A DNA stretch of 39,303 nucleotides from a virus: positions 1 through 39,303 of the IMG/VR virus record IMGVR_UViG_3300045974_000183, one strand, 5' to 3'. Below, one piece after another: positions 28,459 through 38,171 of the stretch. The position numbers were made by a program, and so were the translations under genes. Numbering within the stretch: position 1 is the stretch's first letter; each line of letters begins with the position of its first letter. The notes under the pieces are model-generated. The model saw only the letters and a program-made list of their open reading frames with translations, did no database searches and was not told the DNA's origin.

Positions 28459-30168
28459 ATGAGAATGAGTCCTTTCGCCTCTGCGCTGTTTCCCCAGCAC
28501 TTCGCCTTCGGGGGCATCCCTGCATCCGAGAACACCGGGGCGCCTACCACTCGGAATACCGCTACTGGGCAAGCCCTCAATCCCTGGGACTCCCCTAATG
28601 ACCCTGCTCCGGCCCCCATCGAGGCCGGTAGGGTTGGCACTACCCCCGGCACCCCGAGCAACGTGATGGGGACCCGAGACGCCGCCATTGACGCGGCAGG
28701 CAACACGCAGGGTGGCATCAGCCAGCAGCAGTTGATCCAGAACTACCAGAACAACCCAGCCGCCTTCCAGGCAAACGCCCCTCCCCCACAGGCCACTATC
28801 CAGGGCATCTCAGCCCAGATGAACGGCACCGGCATGGTAGGAGACCTGCGCGACATCCAGAACAGCGGGCTACTGCCCACCCAGAGCGCCGGGGCCGCTC
28901 AACAGGCGCAGGCATCGAGCGCCGGGCAGGCCACGCTTGCCAGCTCGAGCAATGCCCAGAACCAGTTCAACGCGCAGGGCTACAAGGACTGGACCCCGAC
29001 CGGCGCGGTAGGGTCTACCTACGGCGGACAGATGACCCAGGGTGCGATGGGTCAGATGGGCCAGCAAGACGCCCAACAGTCCCAGCTTGCGAACACGCTC
29101 CTTGCCCAGTCGCAGGGCCAGGGTCCATCGCTCGCGCAGGGGCAACTCCAGGCTGCGACGGAGCAGAACCAGAAGCAGATTGCCGGGATGATGGCAAGCC
29201 AGCGGGGGCTCAACCCCGGCATGGCTCAGAAGCAGGTTCTCGAGCAGCAGGCGGCTGCGGGTCAGCAGGCGGCGCAGCAGAGCGCGCAGATCAGGAACCA
29301 GGAGCAGTTCCAGGCCCAGTCCCAGTACGGGAACCTGCTCGGCCAGCAGCAGCAGCAGAACCTCGCGCAAGGGCAACTTGGCGCAGGGCTCTACGGCACC
29401 CAGGCAGGCATCGGCCTCGGCCAGCAGCAGATGCAGATGCAGAACACGCTTCAGAGCCAGAACGTCAACGCCCAGGTCGCCCAGCAGAACGCAGCGATGC
29501 AGGGGCAGTATGGTCTCCAGAACGCTGCGGCTCAGAATCAAATGGCGCAGTACAACGCCGCAAATCAACAGCAGTCTGCACTTGCCAATGCCCAGATGGG
29601 GAACCAGCAGAGCCAGTACAACGCAGGGCTTGGGCTCCAGGGGCAGCAACTCCAGGTCGGAGCTGCGGGCCAGCAGTTGGGGTCCGACACGAGCCGGTAT
29701 AATGCTCAACTCGGGTCAGATACCCAGCGTTACCTGGGGCAACTCCAGCAGCAGACGGCGGCGGCTGGGCGGCAGCAGCAGAGCGATGCGGGCTGGCTCG
29801 GGGCTCTGGGCTCTCTTACAGGCGGCATCTTCGGAGGCCCCATCGGAACTGCCCTTGGCGGAGTCGCCGGGAAAGCGCTGACCAAGCTGCTCGAAGGCAA
29901 CTCCAACTCCTGGGGCGGTTCGGCTTCCAGTTACGCGGATGTTAGCGCAAATCCGACGCAGTTCGTCGCCAAGGGTGGCTACGTCCACGGTGGCAAGGTG
30001 AACGCTCCCGGCGACTCGCTCGCGAACGACACCGTGCCTGCGATGCTGTCGCCGGGGGAGATCATCCTCCCGCGCTCGGTCGCGCAGCATCCCGACGCAC
30101 CGGAGAAGGCAGAAGCGTTCGTGCAAGCCATCAAGAAGCGCAAGGGCAAGAAGCGGAAGGTGGCCTAA
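28459..30168 (+). CDS. Gln-rich virion/ejection protein with MLSPGEI motif (569 aa)
   Basis: The central 400 residues are low-complexity Gln/Ala/Asn/Gly (QQAAQQSAQIRNQEQFQAQS, NLAQGQLGAGLYGTQAGIGL), likely helical or disordered. A short hydrophobic Gly-rich stretch near residue 450 (LGALGSLTGGIFGGPIGTAL) could insert in membranes. The C-terminus has GDSLANDTVPAMLSPGEIILPRSVAQ, a motif recurrent in phage tape-measure and ejection proteins, and a Lys/Arg tail. First of three large ejection-type proteins. ATG 28465 is an alternative start. Confidence 0.85.
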   Translation: MRMSPFASALFPQHFAFGGIPASENTGAPTTRNTATGQALNPWDSPNDPAPAPIEAGRVGTTPGTPSNVMGTRDAAIDAAGNTQGGISQQQLIQNYQNNPAAFQANAPPPQATIQGISAQMNGTGMVGDLRDIQNSGLLPTQSAGAAQQAQASSAGQATLASSSNAQNQFNAQGYKDWTPTGAVGSTYGGQMTQGAMGQMGQQDAQQSQLANTLLAQSQGQGPSLAQGQLQAATEQNQKQIAGMMASQRGLNPGMAQKQVLEQQAAAGQQAAQQSAQIRNQEQFQAQSQYGNLLGQQQQQNLAQGQLGAGLYGTQAGIGLGQQQMQMQNTLQSQNVNAQVAQQNAAMQGQYGLQNAAAQNQMAQYNAANQQQSALANAQMGNQQSQYNAGLGLQGQQLQVGAAGQQLGSDTSRYNAQLGSDTQRYLGQLQQQTAAAGRQQQSDAGWLGALGSLTGGIFGGPIGTALGGVAGKALTKLLEGNSNSWGGSASSYADVSANPTQFVAKGGYVHGGKVNAPGDSLANDTVPAMLSPGEIILPRSVAQHPDAPEKAEAFVQAIKKRKGKKRKVA

Positions 30169-30169
30169 G

Positions 30170-32086
30170 ATGGGAAAGAGTCTCCTCGACGTGATCGGAG
30201 AAGAGGGCTCCCACTTCCGCGTGTACAACGGGAAGAAGGAGTTCAAGGTCGCCAAGCACGGTCTTAGCGATTCCACGATCAAGCACCTCCGCGAGTCGGT
30301 GCGGCCCAAGGTCATGCCGAAAATGCAGCACTTCGCGCAGGGTGGCGGGGTGTATGACCCCGACACGATGGAAGCCTGGGGGCCGCGCGACCTCCCGGCA
30401 CCCGAGATCCTTGGTGACCCAGGCTACCCTGTCCTGACACCGGGACAGATGGAGGCTGAGAAGGCCGCGCAGGATGCGGCTGGGATGGGCGCGGACGTGG
30501 GTCGCGCAGCCTACGTCGGGGATGACAACCTACTCCCGCCGACGCAGCCTGCGCCACCCCCCGAAGTGACTCCCATCCAGAACCCTGATCAAGCTCTGAT
30601 GGACCGACACGATCCATTCAAGAGCCCGAATGACCGCTATGGGAAGAAGCCGGGACCGAACGACGGCTGGGTCGATTCCGTGGTGCCGGAGAAGTCGCCT
30701 CCGCTCGGCCGACCGGAGAAGCCTCCGTCCACGACCGTCAACCCGAACAATTCGGAGGTCGATAGCCTGTCTGGTGGGCTCATGGGACTCTCGGGCAAGA
30801 GCTACGGAGCCCACGACTACGGTAAGGAATACAGGGCTGCTGAGGAGAAGGCTGCGAAGGCTGCTGAGAAGCAGGGCGCGGACCTGGAGGTTGCGCGCAA
30901 CCACTTCGTGGGTCTCGGAAACGATATCCGACTCCAGCATGAAAACGACCTTGCCACGATGGATGCCGGATTCAAGAAGGACCAGGAGGAGTTGAAGGGA
31001 GCAATCGAGGAGTACAAGGCCGGGAAGCTTGACCCCAACCGCATCTGGGGAACGGGGGCTTCTGCCGTGGTCAGCCGCATCGGCGGGGCGCTCTCGATGG
31101 CTCTCGGGGCCTATGGAGCAGCCATCACCAAGAGCCCCAACTTCGCGAAGGAGATCATCGACGACGCGATTGCGCGGGACATGAAGGCGCAGGAGTTCGA
31201 CCAGAAGAGGAAGGGCGAACTCATCGGCATGATGACGACCAACTTCCGAGATACCCAGTCCAAGCGCATGGCGGAACTGGGGATGAAGAATCTCTTCGCC
31301 GCCGAGGAGATCGACAGGTTCGGCAAGTCAGTCCAGATGGGACAGGACGCTGATAAGCTCAAGACCCTCGCCAATCAGTACCGGGTGGAGGGAGTGAAGG
31401 GCATGATGGAGGCCCAGCAGAGTGCCTCGTCCGTCGCGCTCGCGAAGGCGCAGACCGCGAAGGTCGCCCAGGAGACGGCTCTCCAGCAGTCCATCTTCCA
31501 GCAAGTCAGCACGATGGTGCAGAAGGCACCTCGCAATCCAGATAACTCCCTCGCGCTCTCCCCCTCTGTTGCAGCCGACTACAACACCTACGCCCCGATG
31601 GTGAAGCGCGCTCCCAACATGGCAACAGTCACCCGGCTGGACGGGTCCACCGCTGCGACCCAGGTGTCGAATCCGAAGGACATTCCGCTCATCTCGGGGC
31701 TCACGCAGACGACCGCCACCATCGTGAAGCTGGCAGAAGAGATCAACAAGGACCTCACTTCAAACAACAGGGGGGAGGCGAACATCCCCTTCGTGGACAA
31801 TGAGGCGATCCTCAAGAAGCAGGCGAACCTTGAGAGACTGAAGGAGGAACTGCAGAAGCTCGGCTCCATTGGCTCGGGGAGGCTCACCACTTCAGCCCAG
31901 TCTATTCAGAAACTCATCGGGGACGTGTCCAACTGGCGGCTATGGTCGGGGGCCGCCCCTTACACGGGGAGGATCCAGACCGAGGTCAGGAACATCGTCC
32001 GCGAGACGGGTGCCATCATGGACCAGAAGACCGACATGAAGTGGCTCCACCCCTCGACCGCTCGACGGGAGGAGCCGGGTGGATAA
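30170..32086 (+). CDS. Ejection/internal virion protein (638 aa)
   Basis: Starts one base after the previous stop. The N-terminus is basic, then proline-rich (PPTQPAPPPEVTPIQNPDQ). A hydrophobic Gly/Ala segment (VSRIGGALSMALGAYGAAI, about residues 300-318) is followed by long helices (EIIDDAIARDMKAQEFDQKRK; AEEIDRFGKSVQMGQDADKL). This fits DNA-ejection proteins that form a channel across the envelope. No lytic enzyme motif is evident. The next gene overlaps its end by 8 bases. Confidence 0.85.
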   Translation: MGKSLLDVIGEEGSHFRVYNGKKEFKVAKHGLSDSTIKHLRESVRPKVMPKMQHFAQGGGVYDPDTMEAWGPRDLPAPEILGDPGYPVLTPGQMEAEKAAQDAAGMGADVGRAAYVGDDNLLPPTQPAPPPEVTPIQNPDQALMDRHDPFKSPNDRYGKKPGPNDGWVDSVVPEKSPPLGRPEKPPSTTVNPNNSEVDSLSGGLMGLSGKSYGAHDYGKEYRAAEEKAAKAAEKQGADLEVARNHFVGLGNDIRLQHENDLATMDAGFKKDQEELKGAIEEYKAGKLDPNRIWGTGASAVVSRIGGALSMALGAYGAAITKSPNFAKEIIDDAIARDMKAQEFDQKRKGELIGMMTTNFRDTQSKRMAELGMKNLFAAEEIDRFGKSVQMGQDADKLKTLANQYRVEGVKGMMEAQQSASSVALAKAQTAKVAQETALQQSIFQQVSTMVQKAPRNPDNSLALSPSVAADYNTYAPMVKRAPNMATVTRLDGSTAATQVSNPKDIPLISGLTQTTATIVKLAEEINKDLTSNNRGEANIPFVDNEAILKKQANLERLKEELQKLGSIGSGRLTTSAQSIQKLIGDVSNWRLWSGAAPYTGRIQTEVRNIVRETGAIMDQKTDMKWLHPSTARREEPGG

Positions 32087-35000
32087 CGCCTACTTCATCA
32101 ACCAGAACGGTGAAGTGGTCCAGGCCCCGATGCAGCAGGGGCTTGAGAACGGCTGGCGACTCGCGTCCAGCGAGACGGTCAAACAGTCTGAGTACGAGAC
32201 GACCCCCTCCATCCTGGCGGGCCTCGCAGAGCGCGCAGCCTCCACCGCATCGTTCGGAGCGTCCACCTGGGCAGAGAAGCAAGTCTTCGACCCCGAGGGC
32301 ATCAAGCGGCGCGAGGCTGCGGTCGAGAAGCACGCCCCTATCTCCGGCTACGCAGCCGACATGGGCGGCATCCTCGCATCCTCCCTGCTCCTCCCCGGTG
32401 GAGGGCTCACGGGGCTCGTGGAGAAGGGTGCGGCGGGAGTCGGTGAGGCTGCGACCAGAGCGATCACAGGAGGCGCGGCCCGCACAGCCCTCCAGGGCTA
32501 CGCGGGCAGCGCAGCCCGCTACGCTGCCCGTGGCGCGGTCGAGGGCGCGGCCTACACGGGCGGGAGCCTCGTCCACGAGGCGGCGCTAGGCGACCCGTCC
32601 GACGTGGCAGAGCACGCGCTCGCGAGCCTCGGGCAGGGTGCCGTTCTCGGGGCGGGCATCTCCTCCGCGCTCGGGCTCGTGGGCGGGGCGAGTCAGTCTG
32701 TTCTGCGGAAAGCGTCCGACTGGCTCGGGCGCGCCTCCCCCGCTGGCGAGGGGGCCGCTGGCGACATCGCGAAGGCTGCGGAGGCTATGGTGGAGGTCCC
32801 GCGCATCGGCGGGGACCAGATCGCCGCCGCTCGCGCCGCCGCAGAGGAGTCGCGCAGTATCTATGCGGAAGCGGTCCAGACCGCAAAGGATGCGAAGATC
32901 GCCCTTCAGTCGGAGCGCGACACCGCGAAGGCCGCGCTCGCGAACGACACGCTTGAGCAAGCGTTCAAGAAGGAGGCGGAAGCGAAGGCCACGCACGAGG
33001 CTGCGCTCCAGAGGTTGACCGACGCAGCCACCCCCGCCGCGCAGAAGCCGGTGATGGTCCCGCAGCCCGTCGCTGACGCGATGCTGATCCTTGAGAAGCG
33101 GTACGGCTCGTGGGCTGCAATGGCGGTCCAGAACGCCAGCCCCGAGATGCAGAGTTGGTTTGCGGCAAACTCCAACCGCATCGCGGGGCACCCGAACCCG
33201 TCTGCGTTCATCGACTTCGCCGCCAGTCTCAAGAGCCCAAAGAACGCATCCTATGTCCTCGACGCAGCCGTCGCGGGGCTGGAGGGGAAGTCCGAGAAGG
33301 TCACCCTCGACGCTGCGATGAAGCACGTCAAAGAGGTGGATGACCTCGCGCACGAGATGCGGAACATCGATGCAGGCCACCTCCCCATCTCGGCTGGTGG
33401 GCTGACGGTGGGGAAGCCTACGGTCCCCATCGTAGCTGCGTTCAAGGATGCTGTGGATGGACTCCGCACGTCCCTTGACAAGTTCGGCGCGTCTGACGTG
33501 CTTCCCGGTGGGCGGGAGATCCACACCCCGTATGGCGCGCAGGCCCGTGCGATCCAAGAGAAGGTCCTCGTCCCGCTTGAGGCGGCACAGGCGAGGATGT
33601 CACGGGCGCTCGGCATCCCAGCAGAGACGCCCCCCCACGCCCCCCTAAGCTCGAACGGGCTCATCGAGAGGATGCAGGGTCTCGTCAACAAGAACGTGGG
33701 GCTCACCCCGATTGCGAAGCTAGTGGACGCGATGGAGGCTGAAGGACTCGACCGCGCGAGCATCCACTCTGCATTGTTGGACGCCGCCAAGGCAGGGGAC
33801 ATCGAGCTTCAGCCAGGGTCAGGGGTTGGGGGGCGTGTGCTCCGGGGAGAGGCTGCGTCAAAGCTCCCGCCGGGTCCGCAGGGGACGTTCCTTGAGTATG
33901 GAAGACCACTTCGAGAACTGCCGACCCCTGAGGTCATGAAGTCGGGCGAGCACCCCAACCCGATTGCTTTCGACGCGCTCTACAAGGCCCAGCGTGACTT
34001 GAAGAAGGTCATCCCCGAGATGGGATCCGACGCCTACCAACTCGCCGCCCCACTCTACGATGAGATGCTGAAGAACCTCGCCCCCGGTGTCCGAGAACTG
34101 GTTGGCAACAAGGAGCTGTTCGGGGCCGGGGCCGTGGTGCAACAGAAGTGGGCGGGCAACTACGCTCAGTTGGCCGATGCGATTGCTCGGTTCCGACAGG
34201 AGTTCATGGTCGAAAAACCCGTCGAGTACGGGAAGAAGGGGCTCGTCAAAGAGTCCTCCATCGAGAAGATCGGAACCCTGTTCAACAAGCCGAACGACTA
34301 CGCATCCACGTTCAATAAGGTCCGCGCTCTGGACGAGATGGAGGCGGCTCTCAAGGAGTATATCCCCGCGTTCCAAGAGCGGATGGCGACCGTGCAGGAG
34401 AGCGCCGCAGGGCTCGACAAGGCGCACCTCGATGAACTCATCGGGAAGACGAACCAACTGCCGAAGGATCTCCTGGAGAACCTCGGGGGGCTGACGCTCT
34501 CCCACGAGACGGCGAAGGCTGCGGAGATGGCAAAGGCCCTCCTGAACGTGAACTCAAAAGTCCAGATGGAGGAAGCCCGAGCCGCTGCCGCGCAGATGAA
34601 GAAGGCGGAAGCTGCGGCGCGCATCGATGCGCTCCTCAAGGAACGGATCGCGATGCAGGAAGCCGCGGCCGAGCGGGCTAGCATGAGGGCTACCTCCGCA
34701 CGGGAGGGGGTCGAGTTCAAGCAGGCGACTGCTGCCCCGGTGGATGAGGCTGCGTCTACCGCCCGCACCGCTTCCTCCGTTGCGGACAAGGCGCGCATGG
34801 CGATGAAGGAGCCCGCTGAGGAGCTTCGCCGCCTGGAGCGCGAGCTTGCCGTCGCCCAGAACGACCTCAAGTCCGCGACGACCGAGGTCGCGGGCGTCGA
34901 GAACGCTCGCGCGCTCCGTACCGCGTTCCCTCAGATGGCGGTACTTGGGGAGAGCATGAGGATCCCCATCCTACCACGCGCCGTTCGGGGCGTAGCTGCT

Positions 35001-35795
35001 CTGGCGAAGCTCGTCAACCTCGTCTCTGCCGGGGATGCCTTCAAGACCCGCCTCTACTCCGCAGCGCAGGCGGGCAAGGGTGCGGTCGAGTCTGCCGCCA
35101 ACAACACGCTCGCGGGCAAGCTCGCCCCGGCGGCGCGCGCGGCTTACGTCACCTCGTCCAACTACGCAGATGCGGTGAAGCAGCACGAGGCTGACCGCAA
35201 GAAACTCCAGATGGACCCGAAGCAGATGCTCGATGCCGCCTCGCAGGCTATCGAGGGCGGGGTGCCGCACGCACCCCAGGTGTCGAACGCGATGCAGAAG
35301 GTCATCCTCGACGGGCAGAACTACCTCATCACCCACCTCCCGCAGCAACCGAAGGACTGGCCTGCGTTCGGCGCGCCCTGGCAGGCTCCTCCCGACCAGT
35401 TGAATGACTTCAACCAGCGCAAGTGGGCGATTGAGCATCCACGACAACTGTTGGGTGCTCTCTCCTCGGGTGGGGTCTCGGCCCCCGCGCTCGACGCCTT
35501 CGCCACCGTCTACCCCACCGTCTGGAAGGGACTCCAGACCCAGATGGGCTCTCGCGTGTCGGCGCAGATGGTCATCCCCAACATGAGGACTCGGACGCTG
35601 GTGATGAACGTCCTCCAGTACGGGGCTCCCCCCGGCATGGTTCCGTTCGGGTCGAAGGTCTACACGACCTCCAACCCCCCGCAGCCCGCTCCGCAGAGTG
35701 GTGGGGGGAAGGCCCCCGCTCCTGGGGACACGGCTCGCACCCTTGATCCCATGAATGCCGCCATACAACGTGGCGCAGACCCAAAGAGGTGGTAG
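32079..35795 (+). CDS. Very large ejection-type virion protein (1238 aa)
   Basis: Starts with GTG 32079 overlapping the previous stop. The first 200 residues include Gly/Ala-rich membrane-active-looking stretches (GILASSLLLPGGGLTGLVEKG; GAGISSALGLVGGASQSVL). Long Ala/Glu coiled coils follow (about 230-310 and 820-940) with alternating mixed domains. The C-terminus is proline-rich with NPPQPAPQSGGGKAPAPGD. No transglycosylase or other peptidoglycan-cleaving motif is visible, which is notable because large ejection proteins often carry one. It likely works with the two preceding proteins to move DNA through the periplasm. Confidence 0.87.
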   Translation: MDNAYFINQNGEVVQAPMQQGLENGWRLASSETVKQSEYETTPSILAGLAERAASTASFGASTWAEKQVFDPEGIKRREAAVEKHAPISGYAADMGGILASSLLLPGGGLTGLVEKGAAGVGEAATRAITGGAARTALQGYAGSAARYAARGAVEGAAYTGGSLVHEAALGDPSDVAEHALASLGQGAVLGAGISSALGLVGGASQSVLRKASDWLGRASPAGEGAAGDIAKAAEAMVEVPRIGGDQIAAARAAAEESRSIYAEAVQTAKDAKIALQSERDTAKAALANDTLEQAFKKEAEAKATHEAALQRLTDAATPAAQKPVMVPQPVADAMLILEKRYGSWAAMAVQNASPEMQSWFAANSNRIAGHPNPSAFIDFAASLKSPKNASYVLDAAVAGLEGKSEKVTLDAAMKHVKEVDDLAHEMRNIDAGHLPISAGGLTVGKPTVPIVAAFKDAVDGLRTSLDKFGASDVLPGGREIHTPYGAQARAIQEKVLVPLEAAQARMSRALGIPAETPPHAPLSSNGLIERMQGLVNKNVGLTPIAKLVDAMEAEGLDRASIHSALLDAAKAGDIELQPGSGVGGRVLRGEAASKLPPGPQGTFLEYGRPLRELPTPEVMKSGEHPNPIAFDALYKAQRDLKKVIPEMGSDAYQLAAPLYDEMLKNLAPGVRELVGNKELFGAGAVVQQKWAGNYAQLADAIARFRQEFMVEKPVEYGKKGLVKESSIEKIGTLFNKPNDYASTFNKVRALDEMEAALKEYIPAFQERMATVQESAAGLDKAHLDELIGKTNQLPKDLLENLGGLTLSHETAKAAEMAKALLNVNSKVQMEEARAAAAQMKKAEAAARIDALLKERIAMQEAAAERASMRATSAREGVEFKQATAAPVDEAASTARTASSVADKARMAMKEPAEELRRLERELAVAQNDLKSATTEVAGVENARALRTAFPQMAVLGESMRIPILPRAVRGVAALAKLVNLVSAGDAFKTRLYSAAQAGKGAVESAANNTLAGKLAPAARAAYVTSSNYADAVKQHEADRKKLQMDPKQMLDAASQAIEGGVPHAPQVSNAMQKVILDGQNYLITHLPQQPKDWPAFGAPWQAPPDQLNDFNQRKWAIEHPRQLLGALSSGGVSAPALDAFATVYPTVWKGLQTQMGSRVSAQMVIPNMRTRTLVMNVLQYGAPPGMVPFGSKVYTTSNPPQPAPQSGGGKAPAPGDTARTLDPMNAAIQRGADPKRW

Positions 35796-36095
35796 ATGGC
35801 AACCAAAAGTGACGCGCAGAAGCGGTACTTCCATCTGGCCGAGGGGCGTGGCAAGGCTCCCCCAGGTGTGGTAAGAGAGCACTCGGAGAAGACGGCTGAC
35901 AAGGAGCTTCCCGAGCACGCGACGATGGTGGAGGGCGGCGAGGTCGAGGCTTCCTGCCCCCACTGTGGGAAGTTCCCCTCCGAGCCGCAGGAGGAGGCCG
36001 ACGAAGTTCCGAAGTCTGGACACACGCAGGGTGAGGACTTCGCAGCCGAACTGATCAAGCGCCGGGGCAACAGGGGCGCGAACGGAGTGGACTGA
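35796..36095 (+). CDS. Small CxxC protein (99 aa)
   Basis: AGAGGTGG precedes ATG 35796. Hydrophilic, with SDAQKRYFHLAEGRGKAPPGVV at the start and a single CPHC zinc-knuckle half-site (ASCPHCGKFPSEP). No family recognised. The ATG of the next gene overlaps its stop, so it is part of the virion/appendage block. Confidence 0.8.
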   Translation: MATKSDAQKRYFHLAEGRGKAPPGVVREHSEKTADKELPEHATMVEGGEVEASCPHCGKFPSEPQEEADEVPKSGHTQGEDFAAELIKRRGNRGANGVD

Positions 36096-36337
36096 TGACA
36101 CCGGGTCGCGAGACGAGCGAGTGGGTGAAGTCGCTGCGGGCCGAGGCCCTCGGGGCCGCGCTCGTGGTGTTCGGCTCCGTCATGTCCGTCCTGCGTGATA
36201 CTAGCTGGCCGACTGTCCTGGTCGCAGCGGGCGTGTACCTCGTGGGGCACTCGGCAAGCTCCTACTCCCACGGTCGAGCCAGTATCAAGGCTGCGGCTCT
36301 CAGGCCGCGCGTGCAGAACGCGCCTCCGAGCGTCTAA
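36095..36337 (+). CDS. Small membrane protein (80 aa)
   Basis: TGATG overlap with the upstream gene. Two hydrophobic stretches (about residues 15-32, LRAEALGAALVVFGSVMSVL, and 38-54, WPTVLVAAGVYLVGHSA) separated by a short charged turn make a two-TM hairpin with basic C-terminus. It could be a further holin-like or membrane-anchoring protein, or a superinfection-immunity factor. It is far upstream of the main lysis genes in transcription order but in the same late operon. Confidence 0.75.
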   Translation: MTPGRETSEWVKSLRAEALGAALVVFGSVMSVLRDTSWPTVLVAAGVYLVGHSASSYSHGRASIKAAALRPRVQNAPPSV

Positions 36338-36757
36338 GTGGGCACCTGGACCGACACAGGCACGCGCTCCCGCCGCGCGGTCCAGCTTCTCACGGAGGCG
36401 GCTCCCACCCTCTCTACAGATGGGGTGGTCCTCTGGCTCCCCACATGGACCCCGCGCCTCGCACCGCTGCGGTCCATCACCTGTGTCCTGAGTGCCGAGC
36501 CCGCGCAGACGTTCACCGGCACGGGCACGTTCCTCGGCTACATCTGGAACACGAAGACCTCCTCGTGGCTCCGCAACCCTCAGTCTGACCTCGACGCCGC
36601 GCCGCTCGCGGGGCTCTCCACCGGGGCTCTGCCCGTCCTGGCTGTGATTGCCTCGAATGGCCGGTTCCTCATCTCCCCGTTCGGCATCGGGGTGAGCGGC
36701 GGGGCGACGGTGACGACCGACTACCTCTGCACAACCCAGTCAGGTGAACCCGCGTGA
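36338..36757 (+). CDS. Beta-rich appendage protein (139 aa)
   Basis: GTG 36338 directly follows the TAA of the previous gene. No signal peptide. Composition is Thr/Ser/Leu/Gly with many short strands (LRSITCVLSAEPAQTFTGTGTFLGYIWN; GALPVLAVIASNGRFLISPFGIGVSGG). It resembles small beta-sandwich virion appendage proteins but no family is recognised. The GTG of the next gene overlaps its stop. Confidence 0.75.
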   Translation: MGTWTDTGTRSRRAVQLLTEAAPTLSTDGVVLWLPTWTPRLAPLRSITCVLSAEPAQTFTGTGTFLGYIWNTKTSSWLRNPQSDLDAAPLAGLSTGALPVLAVIASNGRFLISPFGIGVSGGATVTTDYLCTTQSGEPA

Positions 36758-38160
36758 AGCGACTTCTGCTCGTCCTGCTTGTCTCAGGTGCCGCCGAGGC
36801 TCAGGTGTCCCGTGTGGACCAGGGGCGTGGGACCGCGTCTAGCTCGACCCCGTGGTGGGTGACGGTCACGAACCCCGGTGGGGGTGGGGGCGGCGGAGGG
36901 TCGGTCACTCAGGGGACCAGCCCCTGGGTGATGAGCAGCACGGCCCCGCTTGGTGTGTACGTCACGAACCCTGGTGGGGGTGGGGGAGGCGGCCCTGCTA
37001 CGCAGTCTGGGCAGTGGAGCGTCTCTAGTTCCCAGATGGGGTCCTGGGTTGTCAGCGTCAGCGGGACTGTGGCGACGACGGGCGGCAGTTCGGCTGCGAC
37101 ATCTACGGTCTGGCAGGGTGGGAACTGGTACATGGCGCAGTCCTCCACCCCGTGGGCTGTGACCGGCACCTTCTGGCCCCAGGTTCAGACGAGCACAATC
37201 CCTGGGGTGGTCTCGGTCACATCCAGCGCCCCTGCGTGGCCCGTGAGCGTGACAGGGTCGCTCCCGGCGGGGTCTAATGTCCTCGGGGTTACTTGGGCGC
37301 TCCAGAGCACAAGCCCTTGGGTGGTGTCGATGACCTCGACCACGGTCACCTCCACGAGCCCTCTCGGCGTCTACATCACGAACCCATACCCCTGGATCGT
37401 CTCCTCCACGAATCCTGGCGGGGGTGGGGGCGGCGGAGGGACCGTCACGCAGGGCACAAGCCCATGGGTCGTCTCGTCTACAGCCCCCTTGGGCGTTGCG
37501 ATCATCTCCGGCGGTACAGGGGGTGGGACTGTTACGCAGGGAAGTTACCCCTGGTATGTGAACGTCTCGGGCACCGTCGCCACAACTGGCGGATCCGGCG
37601 CAGCGGCTTCCACCTCCACCGTGTGGCAGGGACCCGGCACCTCGACGCTCGCCTCTGCGTGGGCTGTGACCGGTACGGTCGCTATCATCGGCACCCCCGT
37701 CGTTGCCGTGACCACGACGGTCCAGGCGTGGGACGCAGCGCAGCCGACGACCAGCACGAGCGGCGGCTACCGTGAGCCCATTTCTACTCTGGACGGGATG
37801 CAGTACGTCCGGTTCGGCGGGCCGGTGACGTTCTCGTTCTCGGCCTCCACAACCCTGACGACGATCCTCACCGTGCAAGGCACTCTGCCGGGTGCGAATC
37901 TGAGATACTTCGTCTCCGACTTCAGCGTGATTGCCACGTCCTCCACCGTAGCCGCGCCTGCGCTGCTTCAGTCCTGCACCTCCGCGTCCTGCGCGGGCAC
38001 CTGCACAACGGTCTGGGCAGATATGCCGCCCACCGTGAACTCCGCGACCGACCAGCACTTCAGCCAGCCGCTCAAGCTGCCGCTCAACACATCTCTCTGT
38101 TTCTTGGAAACCGTGGCCGGTACGAAGTGGGTTTCCGTCAACGGCTTCACAGCCCCGTAA
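36754..38160 (+). CDS. Secreted, repeat-rich fibre-like protein (468 aa)
   Basis: GTG 36754 overlaps the previous stop. Residues 1-17 (MKRLLLVLLVSGAAEAQ) form a typical Sec signal peptide with an AEA|Q cleavage site. The rest is built from degenerate repeats: poly-Gly (up to eight), TVTQGTSPWVVSSTAPLGV, SGTVATTGGSSAA-STVWQG. A more compact C-terminal domain (from about residue 345) follows, with two Cys pairs (LQSCTSASCAGTC). This looks like a flexible fibre or surface adhesin. A signal peptide is unusual for a virion protein, so it might act from the host periplasm or surface instead. The long antisense frame is a shadow. Confidence 0.8.
   Translation: MKRLLLVLLVSGAAEAQVSRVDQGRGTASSSTPWWVTVTNPGGGGGGGGSVTQGTSPWVMSSTAPLGVYVTNPGGGGGGGPATQSGQWSVSSSQMGSWVVSVSGTVATTGGSSAATSTVWQGGNWYMAQSSTPWAVTGTFWPQVQTSTIPGVVSVTSSAPAWPVSVTGSLPAGSNVLGVTWALQSTSPWVVSMTSTTVTSTSPLGVYITNPYPWIVSSTNPGGGGGGGGTVTQGTSPWVVSSTAPLGVAIISGGTGGGTVTQGSYPWYVNVSGTVATTGGSGAAASTSTVWQGPGTSTLASAWAVTGTVAIIGTPVVAVTTTVQAWDAAQPTTSTSGGYREPISTLDGMQYVRFGGPVTFSFSASTTLTTILTVQGTLPGANLRYFVSDFSVIATSSTVAAPALLQSCTSASCAGTCTTVWADMPPTVNSATDQHFSQPLKLPLNTSLCFLETVAGTKWVSVNGFTAP
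36877..37440 (+). repeat. G-rich repeats in the fibre-like gene
   Basis: GGTGGGGGTGGGGGCGGCGG (36877-36896) recurs with one change at 37417-37436; a shorter copy is at 36973-36992. Each encodes a Pro-(Gly)7-8 hinge. Flanking sequences (VTQGTSPWV) are also duplicated about 540 bases apart, so whole segments were duplicated. The G runs could form quadruplexes and are prone to recombination. Confidence 0.85.
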
Positions 38161-38171
38161 GGAGAACGAAC

